Part shown: positions 1 through 12,520 of the stretch, one piece after another
How the letters are laid out: the number at the start of each line of letters is the position of its first letter
Position numbering within the stretch: the first letter of the stretch is position 1
Source: Lates calcarifer
Lineage: Eukaryota > Chordata > Actinopteri > Centropomidae
Assembly: GCF_001640805.2 (NCBI RefSeq)
Contig: NC_066844.1
Coordinates: forward strand, 9,106,430-9,170,429
Reading direction: 5' to 3'
DNA: 64,000 nt
Made by a program: the position numbers and the translations under genes
Notes under the pieces: model-generated
The model's database searches: none
What the model was told of the DNA's origin: nothing
Seen by the model: the letters and a program-made list of their open reading frames with translations, nothing else

Positions 1-482
1 ATAGGATAATGTCAGGGTGGCTGTCCACCAGCTGAAGCTCAGTAGAAGTTGGGTAATGCAGTAGGACAAGTCTGTGGTGGCTCCAGATCAGGTTTATGGC
101 TGCCACATCAGGTTTGATCAATAATAAAGTCCAAGAGTTCACTTACTTTCCCCATCAGGACTCGCGTCAAATGAGTGTGTTCAATAAACTCAAAAGATTA
201 GAATTGTTTGTGCATTATTAGCTTAAGCACATTGTATCTGTCTATACCTGTAACTTAGATGAAGGTCAGATCACATTTTATAACCAATTAGTGCAGAAAA
301 CCTGATCTTTCCATAGGGGTATCTTTTCTTGCCACTTTAAGTGTGTGCCATATTTGTGTGGGTGGACGACAGCTGTGTCGGGGCTTTAACAACAAATCTG
401 CACCTAATATTATGACACTTTTCCTTCATCTGAATTGCTTGTTTTCATGTACTGCACAGCTGTGTGAAGTAGTTACTGTTAC

Positions 483-591
483 CTGGCTGGGGGTCAGTGT
501 AGTCCACAGTGTAGCCATCCAGCTGCAGGAGCTCCACAGGTTCAGCCTTCTTCTCTCTGTAGCTGCACATGGCAAAGGTGTATTGACTCAC
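483..591 (-). CDS. cadps: cadps exon 10 (PH domain, strands after the first hairpin)
   Basis: 109 nt, 36 codons plus one base. It begins [18 protein letters not shown] and ends in YTDPQP with the first base of a Gly codon. The acceptor reads tggtgcag before GTGAGTCAA; the donor is CAGCCAG/gtaaca. It continues exon 9 in phase 0 (VQ, then VSQYTF) and is the middle of the phosphoinositide-binding PH domain. One substitution against the mammalian sequence I remember: EPVELLQ where mammals have EPQELLQ. This is the last cadps exon in the window; the next exon lies left of base 1. Confidence 0.95.
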
Positions 592-897
592 CTGCACCAA
601 TCACATAGAGAAGACATGTTGGCTCATCAGTCAAATGACAGGAGAATACATTATATATGTCAGCTGTTAATCACACTATACTACAAATCCCTTCCTCAGT
701 TCTAACTGTCCCTCAGAGTAAAAACGTCTTCTAAAAAATGTATCAGTAATTAATACACCACACCTCTCTAAACTTCAGCTACAATTAACTTCAATATTTT
801 ACTGACATTTTGTCATTGCAATACTTTTTTAAAAACAAGCCCTCCAACCTCAACAACTATATAGGTAATTTGTCTCTGCTCTCTAACATGTCCCACC

Positions 898-1040
898 ATG
901 GTTACTATTATAAACACACAGTTAGGCTGATGGAATGGTTATGGTTTGTTTAGGTTTAGGCATAAAAAAAGTTGACCTTGGTTAGGTATAGGAAAATATC
1001 ATGGTTTGAGTTGAAAATAAGTACTTCCTTAAGCTTACAG
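898..1040 (+). repeat. diverged dispersed repeat of the 'ggttaggtttaggca' type
   Basis: The stretch has the order ggttatggtttgtttaggtt, taggcataaaa, ggttaggtatagg, catggtttgag, aagtacttccttaagc. Three other stretches in the window share the core (36960-37035 and 43380-43435 on plus, 54355-54500 on minus). The family is common in fish genomes and I do not know its transposon class. Confidence 0.45.
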
Positions 1041-3097
1041 GATCTTCATTACAACAATAAAAACATCATTAAGGCTGTAGAATGGTCACAGATAAAAGAA
1101 ACAATATCCATTATTGGTTTCACAAGGGAACTGTGTGGCCCATCCATCCACTTCATCCCTCCGCCTCCTCCTAATGTGAACTTTTCTCCTCATACTATAT
1201 CAACCGACTTCCTTCCTTTTCTCCCATCATTATTACCACCTCCATTAGAGGTCACCTGACAATAAAATACAACGATGGGTCAGACTAAGCAGCAGCACAG
1301 ACGATCAGTCTCCTTTTTATTAACAATACCTTACGTGCAAATGAAATATAAATAAACATTTTAGAGATAAATATTTAAATAATAATTTAAAAAATCATAT
1401 TTAGACAGACATATTTATTATAAGAGAAATGTCATATTTTCCAATTTCACACAGAAAAATATGTGAAGTCATGTCACTAAGCCATGTCAAGGCACATCTT
1501 TTCAATCTCTCTCCAGGAGACCAATACAACATGTCAGGACCAAGAAGATGAATTGAGCAAAACAACAATCATCTGAATTAGAAACACCTGAAATCTTTAA
1601 CATGACTTATATAACTAACTTTATCTAAGCAAAGTCTGTAAATGTTTAAATGATATAAAATTACATAACAATACATATGAAATGTTTATCATTAACACCC
1701 CCCCCCCAACATGTTTCCAACGCTAAAAGCTGCCAGTGCATTACTCGCAAAACAGGTCTTTTGTTTTTCGCACATATCTGACCGCATGTAAATGCATCAC
1801 AGGACTAAAATCCTCTCTTCCAAAATCCGGGATGACCTTATTAATAATGATATAATGAATATACAATAGTGAATACCAGAAGTAGTAGTGAAGTTTTGAT
1901 GAATTAACTGCTGCTGCAGTTTGGATATTGCATCTTTAAGCAATTAGCAATCCAGATTTTTTTTTAAATTTTCATTATAACATCTGTGTTACACTTTTAG
2001 ATGGTGCTATATATAGATCTATCTCTTTAACCCCACACTCAACGCTGCCCATTGAGTTTCATTTCACGTTTCTGTTTGAAGGACTGTCATGTGCATATTA
2101 CATGTAGCATATACTGTATAAGTCTGTGACAAACTGTAAATGTGTCCATGTGCGCCAAGGTCAGAAACCTAAAATTTGTCATCTTGTGGGCTGTACACCT
2201 TACGCATGCACCAGAGAAGTAAGCTGGATGCTTGTTTTGTGCACTGTATGCATTGTATATACTGTGTTCCACATGCTTGGTCATATTCTGAAGAAGCTCT
2301 TCCTCATGTTGTCAGAAGATAAGCATCATTCTTTCAAGTGCGCATGTGTGGAACGTACCTGCATACACATAACCCCAAATGTGGTATGTATAGAAACGTG
2401 CAAAACTACAGTCATACCAGCAGCTCTGTGAGGTTGTACTGAGACACAGCAGCGCTGAACCTAAAACATTCTTACAAGCTCAAGCTTTATAGTATGTCAT
2501 CCATAAAACACAAGGTCCTAGAAAAGATCCAGGTTTAAAGGTGCTTAAATTAAATATGTTGATTGCTAGTTAGCAAGTATTACTTTAATGTATTTAGCAT
2601 ATCCCTTGCCTTTCTTTGTGTGTCACCATCACCTAAAAACTCCACTTTCATACAGAAAACATACCACTTCAGCTGTAAGGTTTCATGCTCCCAGAGGATG
2701 AACTTTTGATTTGAATGACCCCGAGTTCTACTTTAGTGCCACCATCAGGACAACTACAGAGAACTGTTTGTTCCATCCAACACTTTCGTATTGCGAAATG
2801 TAGTGTAACCTGTGCTTGAAACTCATAGGGCTTTACACATTCAATGATATAAATATCATAATAATAATTAGTGGTGGTGGTTTTAGTGGTTTAGGTTAGT
2901 ACCTGTGGTCTTGACACTGCTCCATGTGCTGGTAAAAGGAAGTGTAGTGACACTCTGTTACTAGCTGTAGCTGGCCTCCTGCTACTGTAGCTGCCAGTCA
3001 TACCAGCCTGTCGTCACAAATCACCAGGCCTGGCCAATCCGGTGCTGTCGCCACCTCTGCCGCTGCAAGTGGCAGCTCTCACTTTAGCTGCAGCTGC

Positions 3098-3100
<3 letters not shown>

Positions 3101-3142
<42 letters not shown>
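3101..3142. repeat. (GT)21 microsatellite
   Basis: Uninterrupted GT dinucleotides, in intron 9 of cadps, far from either splice site. Confidence 0.97.
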
Positions 3143-3143
<1 letters not shown>

Positions 3144-3719
3144 GGATTTCCCTCCATGTGTGTGACAAATGAGATTCCTCACGACAGCACTGATGAGACC
3201 TGAGGCCAAGTAAGGGATGGAGGGAACCGCACCAACTCTCCAGCAGCTCCCTGGCCTCCAGGACACCGCAAAGGCAAATCAGAGTCTAAACTACCGACCC
3301 CCCCTTATACCCATACCCCAAAACACCAGCTTCCTTTCTCCCAGTCTCTCTTTCTCTCTCTCTCTCTCTGTCTCCCCCTCTCGCTCTTTCAGCTGTCAGT
3401 CAACAGAGAGGAGAGATGGAGAGACAGCGATGAAGAATGAAAAAGGAAGAGAGAGTGAAGGGGATTGCTGCAGTCGTTTATGTTCACATCATCACAGGAA
3501 ACACATGGATATGAATCCTGGAGATGATTTGCTGGATGTGGCATGTGTGTTCACAAACAAACTTTAGAGGCCAAAAGCAAAACTTTCTATCTAAACCCTG
3601 ACATGGGGTGGTATTTTCAATAAGATCCAAAAATACACATACATATACATAGGTTTGAAACAGAGAATTTATGCTGTTACTAGAAATATATACTGTTAGC
3701 TTAATTAAAGACTTCATTT

Positions 3720-4070
3720 TAAATTAATTGAATGGAAATGAATTTAAATGATTTGACTTTGGAGTGAATTTAAGTTTAAATTGACAGAGCTGAAATGGGC
3801 TGAATCAAACTGAAGGTAACTGTAGTGAACTAGTCTGAAATGAATTAAAATTAATTAAAATCATTTGACTTAATTAAATGAATTAACCTGAAATGAACTG
3901 AGCTGAACGGAACTGACATAAAAATTAAATAGAATTGAACCTATTGAATTGAAATGAAGTGATCTCAATAAAATGAATAGAACTGAAGTGAACTAAAAAT
4001 GAGGTGAAATAAGCCAAATTAAAATGAAATGAACTGACATAAACTGAAGTGAACTGAACTGAAAGACAGA
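3720..4070. repeat. degenerate (TGAAC/TGAAT)n pentamer tract
   Basis: About 350 bp in which TGAAC, TGAAT, TGAAA and TTGAA units recur at roughly 5-10-bp spacing, heavily mutated and mixed with TTAAT units. The unit is a circular permutation of the TTGAA tail that ends the LINE piece at 50085-50229. It could therefore be an expanded and decayed retroelement tail, but no element body is recognisable next to it. Confidence 0.6.
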
Positions 4071-5679
4071 TATGGGCAGATGTGGAAAGATGTATACAAA
4101 TGTGTGACTACATTCAGTCCACCATGAACACACCTGGATGTTCTGAGGACGGGCGACTTAGGCCACAACCACTGTACTTATGAACTAATGGATTGGGAGA
4201 GGAGGAGGGGTTATTTAAGGACAGAGAGGAGGGCTGGCAGATGAGGAAGGAGGAGGTGACAGGCAAGTGCTAAATAACAGGGAGAAGAAAGATGGGAGGA
4301 TGGGAAAATGAGGCAGAAGTAGAAGATAAAGGAAAGAGGGAGAATGGACACACAGAGGGAGGAATGAGAAGAGATAGAGGGAGGAAATGATTGATGGTTT
4401 CAATGTTGTGGCTGATTGGTGCATTTGTACATTTTATTAACAAGAAACTTAGCCTAAAACTAGCTCATAGCAAGTATTTGAATGTACCAAACAAATGAAC
4501 ATGAACAAATGGGCATACAATCATACATGTGTGTATACCATTATTAGCACATAGCAAGATTGATTTTGTTTTCATATTTTTCTTTTAGCTTTCTTTAAAA
4601 AAAAGGCTCTGTGAGCCATTCCTGTTAACCTGGAATTTGCTGAGCAATTATTAATTATTAACAGAGTTTTTCATTCTTATTATATTTTCTTAATATGTTC
4701 TTGAAAGGTGGTTACAATCTGGTGTCTGTGACGTCTGAATGCAGTAGGCTGCTTTTGCTGCCAACTAAGTGTTAACAACATGCTCTTTGCTACCACTGGC
4801 TGCTACTATTAATTAATTAATTAGTCTTTAATTAATTCATTAAGGCTGGTAAAGCAGGTCAACAGCTGTTTCTAACAATTGTCAACTGATGACAGTTTGT
4901 GCCCAAGCTTTTGCACATACAGTTTGTTTCATTTTTTACGTTCATGGAATAAAAAGTAACAGTGCTGTAACCTGTTTGTATTTAGAACTGTGTAATCACC
5001 AAGGCATTTCTTTCAGGGATACTAGTGTGATTGTGTTTCCTCACTGAAATACTTTTTAATCATTGAAAAAAAAAAAAATTATCTGTAAAAGTAAAATAAT
5101 TACGGGAGGGTATAATCTCAGAAAAGGCTGCGACACGTGAGTTTAAAGGTGTTTCATTTTCACATTTAACCAGCAAATACATCATATGGTAGTTTCAGTG
5201 CCGCCCTCCTGTGGTATCAATATAACATTAGTAGGATTACTGGATAATTTCTAATAAAAAAAATTGGAATCTGAAAGTTGTCTTTCACAGTTATTGACAT
5301 AATCAGACACATCTAATACAAAAGTGACACCTCCTACGCTAGCTGCTTTGATTACACATTTATATTTTTTTCTGATTAGCCAATCAAGCTTTTCTGACCC
5401 TAAAATATTTCTCTCTCTTAAGATAAGGACTCTACTACTTATGTACCTGCTGTTTGAAAGAGCATATGCATGTGTTCATTATCTACATTAGAAGAAACCA
5501 AGGTGAAGGACTGTATATCTTTGTATTTCTATCCTATCCTATTCTACTGTAATTCATATTAAAGTGCCAAATCTCAGCTATAGAAAGAAATGTGTGAGAG
5601 ATACAGCCCTTTTAACACATTGTGCCCAGATTGCAAAGGTTCAAACGGAACTGGGCAGATATATATGAAGTCAAATAAA

Positions 5680-6060
5680 ATCATATTTAAAATTTAGTGG
5701 AAAATCTTTTGCTGTCAATGACTGCCTGAAGTCTTCAACCAACAGACATCAGCAGAGTCTTTGTATCTTCCCTGCTGGTGCTCTCCCAGGCTTCACTGCA
5801 GCCACCTTCAGCTCTCACTGGCCTGCTCTTCAAAAACTGGGATGCAGCTCAGTCTGACTGAGATCAGGTGATTGACTCAGCCTGCTAAATGATGAAATAT
5901 CATCCACTGGGTTTTGACGCATTTGTCTGAGTCTGAGCACAGAAAGCCCCCGTATACCTCTAAATCCTCCGAGGTTATGGTCATATTCAAGTCCTCTCTT
6001 TACCACTGACCTGGAGATCATTCTTAATTGCTGTGCAGGCATAAAGAGTTTTTTTCCCAC
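5680..6060 (-). mobile_element. mariner/Tc1-like transposase relic
   Basis: The minus-strand reading resembles the part of fish mariner-type transposases that includes the catalytic-region start; on plus the run is 'tttgctgtcaatgactgcc ... gatcaggtgattgactc ... gggttttgacgcatttgtctg'. An open stretch of 76 codons survives (5830-6060) but has drifted beyond function. No terminal inverted repeats were found. The assignment rests on remembered similarity to fish mariner elements, not on a search. Confidence 0.55.
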
Positions 6061-6594
6061 AAGACCTCAGTCTACCAGCTTGTAAACTACAATATTCTAC
6101 TTTTCCTGTGTGCACCTGCTTTTTGTACCCAACTGTTGAGTTTGTTAAACCAGCATTAAACCAACCTTTATATCTCTCTCATCTGATTTTTGTTCCATCA
6201 ATATCTTTCTAACTTGCATGGTCATCTCTTTATTCCTGATTTATTCTTTATTATTTATCTTCTCTAAAACACATTGTAACTCTGAAAAAAAACTAACTCT
6301 GAAATTCTGTATTGTTTTGTTAGGGGTGTCTCAGGGTTGTATTTTGAGACAGTCGTTACAAAATATATTAATCAAGTTAATTAATATTTTTTGATCCATT
6401 TAAGGTTTTAAGTGATAAAGACAACATGAGCAACGTCAACAGTCAGTACTTACTTACAAGACTTTGTAGGAGCTGTCTCTAAAATGCAACCTCAAACACA
6501 CAGTGTGAACCAGATAGTGTCTCTGCTCCTCAAAACAAACATCCATGCTCATACACAGAGAGACATACAAGCAAACACACCCAACCACCTACCC

Positions 6595-6595
6595 A

Positions 6596-6626
<31 letters not shown>

Positions 6627-6654
6627 ACACGTACACATACACATACACATACAC
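6595..6654. repeat. (CT)n then (AC)n/(ACATAC)n compound microsatellite
   Basis: CT dinucleotides pass into AC dinucleotides and then ACATAC-type units. Confidence 0.95.
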
Positions 6655-6946
6655 GAGTGTGCAGTTTATTGACCAGTTTATTTGTCACTTGCTATATATT
6701 TAGCTGGGAGCAAATGAAAGGCTTCAAGTTGGCGGCGCTCAGGCTTTTCTAGCTGCGAGTGTTAGGCCAGCTAGTGTTCACTCGACTTTGTCAATCCCCT
6801 GTCAACTTGTAGCTCTGAGACATATCCTCTCCAGTGCACAAGAGACAGGCCACCCCCCTGCCCCCACCACCACCACCAGCACCCCCCGCCTGCTGCCCAC
6901 TTCCTAATGCAGAGCCACCAGGAAATGGCTGCTTCCACCACCTCTC

Positions 6947-6986
6947 CACACACACACGCACACACACGCACACACACGCACACACC
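6947..6986. repeat. (CACACACACG)n microsatellite
   Basis: Four near-perfect CA runs separated by CG steps. The polyproline/threonine-histidine frames read across this stretch are by-products of it. Confidence 0.93.
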
Positions 6987-7992
6987 CCACCCCCATCTCC
7001 TGACAAAAGCCTGCTTGGCCTCTCCATCATTCCCCTGACAGCCAAAAGAAGACAGCTTGGCTGCATCTCTCTTTCTCGCTGCACACATAACATGTGGCCA
7101 ATGAAAATATTATAGCCATAAAGCAGAGCTCATGTTGAAGGCTGTCCACGGTTCTCGGTTGGGTGTGATCAGGTTATGGAGCTCGCTATGCGTTCACTTA
7201 AGTCAAAAAATTTGATCTTGTCGCTTGAAAATTCTAACAGAGAGCAAAGATCAAGAAAACATGACAATTTGTGGACACTCTCGCTGTAAGATATTAATGG
7301 CACTACAAATATGAAATTATCACCTCAACCTGTCCTGACTCTTTTGTAGTTCTCTACACAAAAGCAATTGCTGGTTCAAGAAGTGGTCATAATTTGTGAG
7401 GGGAAAGAAAAGACTTCAACAACTTGTTTGGTGAAACATCCAAACCTGTGCCAGAACTTGGACAATCTGACTGTATTACTTGGTCACACTGGGTAAACTG
7501 CTTACCAGTGCAACAGACAACATATAACAACATAAACAAGTTATTTCCCGTCTACCTTAATTTGATTAGAAAGAACTTCAGTCCTGGTTGCACATGATGT
7601 CATGTTCAGTATGCTCTAATGCTACATTTCAAACTATTTCATTTATCTTAATAAATTGTATTAGACAAAGATCAAAATATCAGTCCAGTAAACCTTCAGC
7701 GACCCCATCTGCATAGGAAAAGACTCTGGGTGGATCCAGAGACTTACTGCATGAAGACTTACAGCTGTCACAGCCATAATGAGTGCAAGTTCATTAGAAA
7801 TACATTTCTTTCCATACCTGGGAAACCTCAACACTTTAGTGATGCCACTGTGCATTCAAAAGACCTCATATGACCACTGTATATACTGAATCAATTTTTT
7901 TGGTTGGTTGTTTTACTATATAATACACTGTGTGACTTCCTATCTTGTAGGAAATAAAACAAGTTTAGTATGACTGTATTATCTGAGCTTAC

Positions 7993-8059
7993 CTGAACCA
8001 GCACAAAGAATCTTTTCTTCCATCTTTTCCACACATTTTTGCCAATGGCCCAAAGATAT
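7993..8059 (-). CDS. cadps: cadps exon 9 (PH domain start)
   Basis: 67 nt. The first base completes the Gly codon split by intron 8 (GG/A); 22 codons follow: [18 protein letters not shown] and then VLVQ. The acceptor is catcccacag, the donor TTCAG/gtaagc. This is the first beta hairpin of the PH domain. Its basic WKRWKKR run is the phosphoinositide-binding face known from [12 protein letters not shown] distinguishes CADPS from CADPS2 (YLYALGQK). It is well separated from exon 8 (6.5 kb) and exon 10 (7.4 kb). Confidence 0.97.
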
Positions 8060-8454
8060 CTGTGGGATGCAAACAAACAGTAATTTAGACAAAATAAACA
8101 TTAACAGAGATTTCTCAGTGTGACCTTTATGCAGCTGAATCAAGCGTTTTGGGGTTTTTTCCTGCTTTGCCAGGACTGCCAGGAGTTCTGATGCACTAGG
8201 ACAAATCTACAGAAAGGATGTATGAGGTGGTAGTGTTAAGCATTTACTGACATCTCCTGGTAAAATGTTATTACTGCAACCAGTCACATCGCTTCTTTAA
8301 AAAACTCTGAGCATTACAGATTTTACATCTCATTGTCCTGTTCTTTATTTGGTGTTTTTGTCTAAGCTGACACTTACCCAACATAGGTGTAATTAATGAA
8401 ACTAGCAGTGTTGATGTTCCATTTAGGTGTGCCTATAAACCACGTGACTTGTGT

Positions 8455-8890
8455 TAAGACTCCTTCACTTTTTGCACTTTATTGAGCTGTAGATTTCATT
8501 TTAAATTGATAAAATTGCCATTTTTGCCCATCAACACACACTCAATGATCCATCGTGACAAAGTGAAAACTGAATTTTTACAAATTTATTAAAAATTTAA
8601 ACTTAAATCTCAGATGTAAAAAAAAGATCTTTCAGGTGCATTCTCTTGGTTTGAGATGTGTCTAGAACTTGATTGTGTCAAGAACTTGATTGTCCTACTG
8701 CTACAACTGGACACAGTTTACAAAGACACACACAATCCACACTGCATGTCAGGTAAAAAACCAAGCCACGACATCCAAAGAACTCTCTGTAGACCTCCAT
8801 GATAAAATGGTGGTGAGGTACAGATCAGGGCAAGAGAATAAAACCAATTCTAAAGCTTTCAGTGTTCCCAAGATGAACCAGCAAGAAGTG
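8455..8890 (+). mobile_element. Tc1-like transposon, 5' portion with transposase N-terminus
   Basis: The element opens with the typical fish Tc1 terminus region (ccttcactttttgcacttta, then aaagtgaaaactgaattttt). It continues into a frame reading TSKELSVDLHDKMVVRYRSG and KAFSVPKMN, which is the N-terminal helix-turn-helix of Tc1 transposases (family pattern SKELSVDLRD ... RSGEGYKTISKALNVPKST). An insertion/deletion and a stop at about 8891 end it; the DDE domain and the right terminus are absent. Non-functional 5' fragment. Confidence 0.8.
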
Positions 8891-9018
8891 TGACTGTCAC
8901 AGCTACCTAACTTTCATACCTAGGGTTGGCCAATATTATAAAAAAAAATAATTCACAATACATTTATTTTAAAATAGTGTAATACTGATGACATCAACAT
9001 TACCAAATGTTGCAATGT

Positions 9019-9135
9019 TGCAGTGGTTAGCACCGTCACCCCTCAGCAAGAGGGTTCCAGTTTTCTCCCACAGTCCAAAGACATGGTTGTTTGTCTCTAC
9101 ATGTCAGCACTATGATAGACTGGGGATCAGGGCCT
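9019..9135 (+). mobile_element. Mermaid/DANA-type SINE, internally deleted copy
   Basis: Reads gcagtggttagcaccgtcac, then cagcaagagggttcc (tRNA-like A-box and following segment), and jumps straight to cacagtccaaagacatggtt, so the middle (B-box downstream and 'tctgtgtggagtt' portion) is missing. Same family as the copies at 20000-20270, 37617-37885, 29299-29341, 60002-60057 and 63516-63765. Confidence 0.7.
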
Positions 9136-10389
9136 TGGGAAACTATTTGTACCCGTGATGTGATGATTATTAATGGGGACTAAAGAAGTAGAACACAAAG
9201 TGAAGCTAAATCTTATGTAATTTCTGTGCAATTCAGAATATGATATGATTAGTTTCTCTGGAAATCATTCATTGCTTGTCACACTCATGAGTTTAGCAAA
9301 AAAAGATCAAAAACAAAAAAAAATCATCCCAGATTATTTTCTTGTTATCTCATTCAGAAATGCAGCACAATGTTGCAGTCAGCATGCTATATATAATCTT
9401 TGCTTCATACTAAAGTAAACGTGTCCTCTGTAAGTCCTAAGGCTTGTTGTGTTGAGATTTTGACATGAAAACATGATGCAGAAAGAGGCGGATGGGAAGA
9501 GGGCTTTTATTGTAAAAGAACATCTGAGGGTGAAGACCCCAGTTTGATCTGCCTCTGCTGCTCCCAGCCTTGCTATGGGTGTCTCTGGTGAGTTTGCCTC
9601 AGTCTACCTCAGTCTGCCTTTCCCCGCGGTCCCTCCCAGAGCTGCCTCTGCCTGTCGTACTATATAAACCACCATCTTTGAGGTGACACATGAGGGCCCT
9701 GCCTGGGTGCTGTGCAGAGTGGAACCACTGGTACAGGGAGGCAGTGTGGGCATCTTACAGGGCAGCCCAGAAGCCTCCTCAAAGGCCCCAGAAGAAAGCA
9801 TATGGAGGGGAGGGAGGGAGGGTGGAAGACGGACATGCAGCTCCTGACAGCTAGACAGAGGAGCAATGCTGTGAAGCAGGGAGAGTGCGCACCATTGTGT
9901 ATAAAACACAGCAACATTTTATTTCCAATCCACAGCACTGCAGCCTTGAACTGCAGGCATACATTATCATGTGGTGGATAGTTAAACCAAAGAACACCTT
10001 AATCATCATTTCTGTCTTGAAGCTGGCCAGATTCAAGTGCTCACACTACACTGCAATGCCAGTGACACCCTAGCTGAGTTTGAGTGAAAATTAAATGGTG
10101 GTAACACTTGTCCAGGGGTGCTATGAGTAACAGTTAGACTCCACTGAATGTTTATAGAATAAGAGCAGCAGTGTTCTAGCTCTCAGTAACGCCTAGAGAA
10201 CTTATCCTGAACACTCTCAAAATCTGTCCAACTCCAGCACTTGCAATCACAAGCATTTAAGTGCACATTTATGCACCACCACGCCATGGGTGAGTGTGTC
10301 CCACATCTGAAATCAGTACACTTACACTTGACTTGACACACTTGCAAACACGTGCAAATACCGCTTTAGAGCTCTTTTCAGAGCTAAGT

Positions 10390-11200
10390 GTAGGCATGGG
10401 CCGGTATGATAACCTTGAGCAAAAATATTACGGTTTTGCAGTATCAGGCGGTATTGCACTAACAACTCTAAAATGAGTTATACTGAAATGCCTGGTAAGA
10501 AAAACACATTTTTTCGCATTGAACAAAATATAAGGTTTACCTGGATCACATGCGCGACACTCGCACTTTCTCTTCTCCCCCTTCTCTCCATGCCCGTGCA
10601 ACACAATCTCAAAAACACCAGAAAGCCAGTGTCCTGTTTCAAAAAGAAGCTTCGTGATTTTGAACTTGAAGTAACGTTAGTGAGGAAATTAGCTGATGTT
10701 AACCAGTTAATTGCTATCCTCCGCAGTAGCAAGCCTGTAGTGTGTTTCAGCGAAGTTAGACATGCTAACTCTCGTAGCTGTTGCATACGTTCATTTGAAG
10801 ACAGCGTTGCCTTTTTCTAATTCTTTCTCTTTTTTCTTTTCTTTTCTTTTTTTTTTTTCTTTTTTGGACGTTTTTGGCTCATCTCTTTCTGCCATCATGA
10901 ACACAGGTCGCGTTAATCCGAATGCACGTGGTTCCTGCACGTCGAGTCTTGATGAAATCTAGCTACGGAGCCCCGGAATGGTCACATTTTTTAAAACGTG
11001 CGCACAAAATAGTCAAATATGCGAACGAAATCATTCGTGTGCACAAGATGAGTGTACATATAGAGAGCTATGACAACAGGCTTTCTCTCCTAAGAATGAA
11101 GTGCACTGTGCTTATTTCAAATATCAGTGTTAAGCTGATTATTAGCAAGACAACATTAGTTAAGAGTACTTACATTAATTAAATAGCCTACTAGTAGCCT
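10390..11200 (+). mobile_element. hAT-like DNA transposon relic (putative)
   Basis: Begins taggcatgggccggtatgat followed by aaccttgagcaaaaatat and acggttttgcagtat, a sequence seen at the ends of a common fish hAT-like family. Its CpG content is higher than in flanking DNA (cgcgac, cgttaatccg, cgtgcgcac), consistent with more recent arrival. A matching inverted terminus was not found on the right, and the enclosed short frames show no recognisable transposase. Right limit is uncertain. Confidence 0.45.
10821..10866. repeat. TTTCTTTTC-type pyrimidine tract
   Basis: Almost pure T/C run inside the hAT-like block. Confidence 0.9.
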
Positions 11201-11457
11201 GCATTGTAAATCAGTCTGCAAACTGGGTCACACCGTTTTACCTCTTTGTCCACCTCAGGAAACTGCTGCAGTTCGCACACAGTTTTTTAATATTATATAA
11301 CTATAAAGTCTCACAACTGCACCGGGCTCCCCTTCACCTGACACTGAGGAGCTGTTCAACGTTAGGCCCGGTATACGCCTGGCTTGTCAGTCCGGTGTTC
11401 TTCCGCATAAGGAGGTGAAGGAGAGTCGACACTCAATACGGTTAACTACATAATCAG

Positions 11458-11494
11458 TTATTTTATTTTATTTTTATTTATTTATTTATTTTTC
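11458..11494. repeat. (TTTA)n microsatellite
   Basis: TTTTA/TTTA units in tandem, a few bases before the L1-like fragment. Confidence 0.9.
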
Positions 11495-11619
11495 TTTCCA
11501 TGACCACTCCAGGGCTCAGTACTTTCCTGTTCACTACTATAAACACTTCTGGTCAATCGTATCCTGACTGTTCAATATAGTGAGGGCCAAAGATTCTTAC
11601 ACCTCTAAACTCTCTATGA

Positions 11620-12340
11620 GCATAGACACAGCAATTATCATCCTATTGTTAAAGCCCAGTAAAGACCCCATTGATCCGTCAAGTGACTATTGCTTGTCAC
11701 TAATCAATACAGATCATCAGTAAGGCTCTAGCAGCCAGGATTGAAAAAAATATTCCATCCTTCATACACCCGGACCAGGTAAGTTCTATTATTATCATTA
11801 GGAACGAGTTTATTCAAGTTAACGCACTTAATATTAAAACTGGATGCAGCATGGAATCAGCTTTTCATAGGGTTGACTGGAAATTCCTATGTGCAACTCT
11901 ACAGAAATTTGGGTTTGGGCGAATTATCCATTTTTTGATTAAAGCACTATACACATCTTCTAAGGCCACTGTCGCTTCTAATGGGCTACAGTCACAAAGT
12001 TTCAGTGTATACACTGGACCAGGCAAGGATGTCTTCTGGCTCCCTCACTATTAAATATATTTTTTTGGCAGCATCATTTTCTGGAATTTCAAATTACTCA
12101 ATTAACTGGTGCAAACCTTCATCCAATGACCCGGAGTGCTGAATGAACTTGCATCATTCTCCATCCATTAGAAAAGCAATTATAAAAAAGATCTCTACTA
12201 AAAATCGACTTTGAGTTCTCAGTGATTCCCAATCTAACCACTCTCAACTTGGTTCAAATCCCTCAGCTCAACCACCACCCATAATTAAACTAACAGCTTT
12301 TCAGAAATCCAAGGCACAATGAGGCCTCGGAGCATTATCA
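11620..12340 (+). mobile_element. L1-like (L1/Tx1 clade) LINE reverse-transcriptase fragment
   Basis: Three-frame remnants of a reverse transcriptase. KPSKDPIDPSSDY... SLINTD corresponds to the 'GKDP..P.SYRPISLIN.D' block. FHRVDWKFLCATLQKFGFG corresponds to the 'AFDRVEW..L...L..FGFG' block, followed by IKALYTSSKATVASNG and a damaged 'G.RQGCPLSP' block near 12020-12040. Several frameshifts and stops; the YADD region is not readable. Old, dead copy on the strand opposite to cadps. Confidence 0.75.
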
Positions 12341-12490
12341 TCAGTATGTTTTGGCCAAAACAATTGAATTTAATAATCAAATGGATAAATCCCACCCTCT
12401 AAATGCCTTCTGGATGGACACAGAGCAAGGATTTTAACTCTCCAATTTATTAACCCAGCCATTAATGGTAGAATATGCAGAATTTTCCTT

Positions 12491-12520
12491 AAAAAAACAA
12501 AACAAAACAAAACAAAACAA
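12491..12520. repeat. (AAAAC)n microsatellite
   Basis: A run of A followed by AAAAC units. Confidence 0.93.

Larger units (their letters stand above)
592..7992 (-). other. cadps: cadps intron 9
   Basis: 7.4-kb intron with no supportable coding sequence. From left to right it holds a diverged 'ggttaggtttaggca'-type dispersed repeat (about 898-1040), a (GT)21 microsatellite (3101-3142), a CT-rich stretch (3345-3375), a long degenerate (TGAAY)n tract (3720-4070), a purine-rich GGAGGA stretch (4195-4400), a mariner-like transposase relic (5680-6060), and CT/CA microsatellites (6595-6654, 6947-6986). The rest is AT-rich single-copy-looking DNA in which I see nothing definite. Confidence 0.8.

Noticed and set aside
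6771..7115. Proline/histidine-rich and glycine-rich frames on both strands
   Set aside because: They are translations of the CACACACACG microsatellite and a C-rich flank. No splice sites or homology.
7661..7855. Minus-strand frame of 64 codons next to exon 9, considered as the next PH-domain exon
   Set aside because: It has no CAPS similarity. The true continuation (VSQYTFAM...) is at 483-591 with perfect phase.
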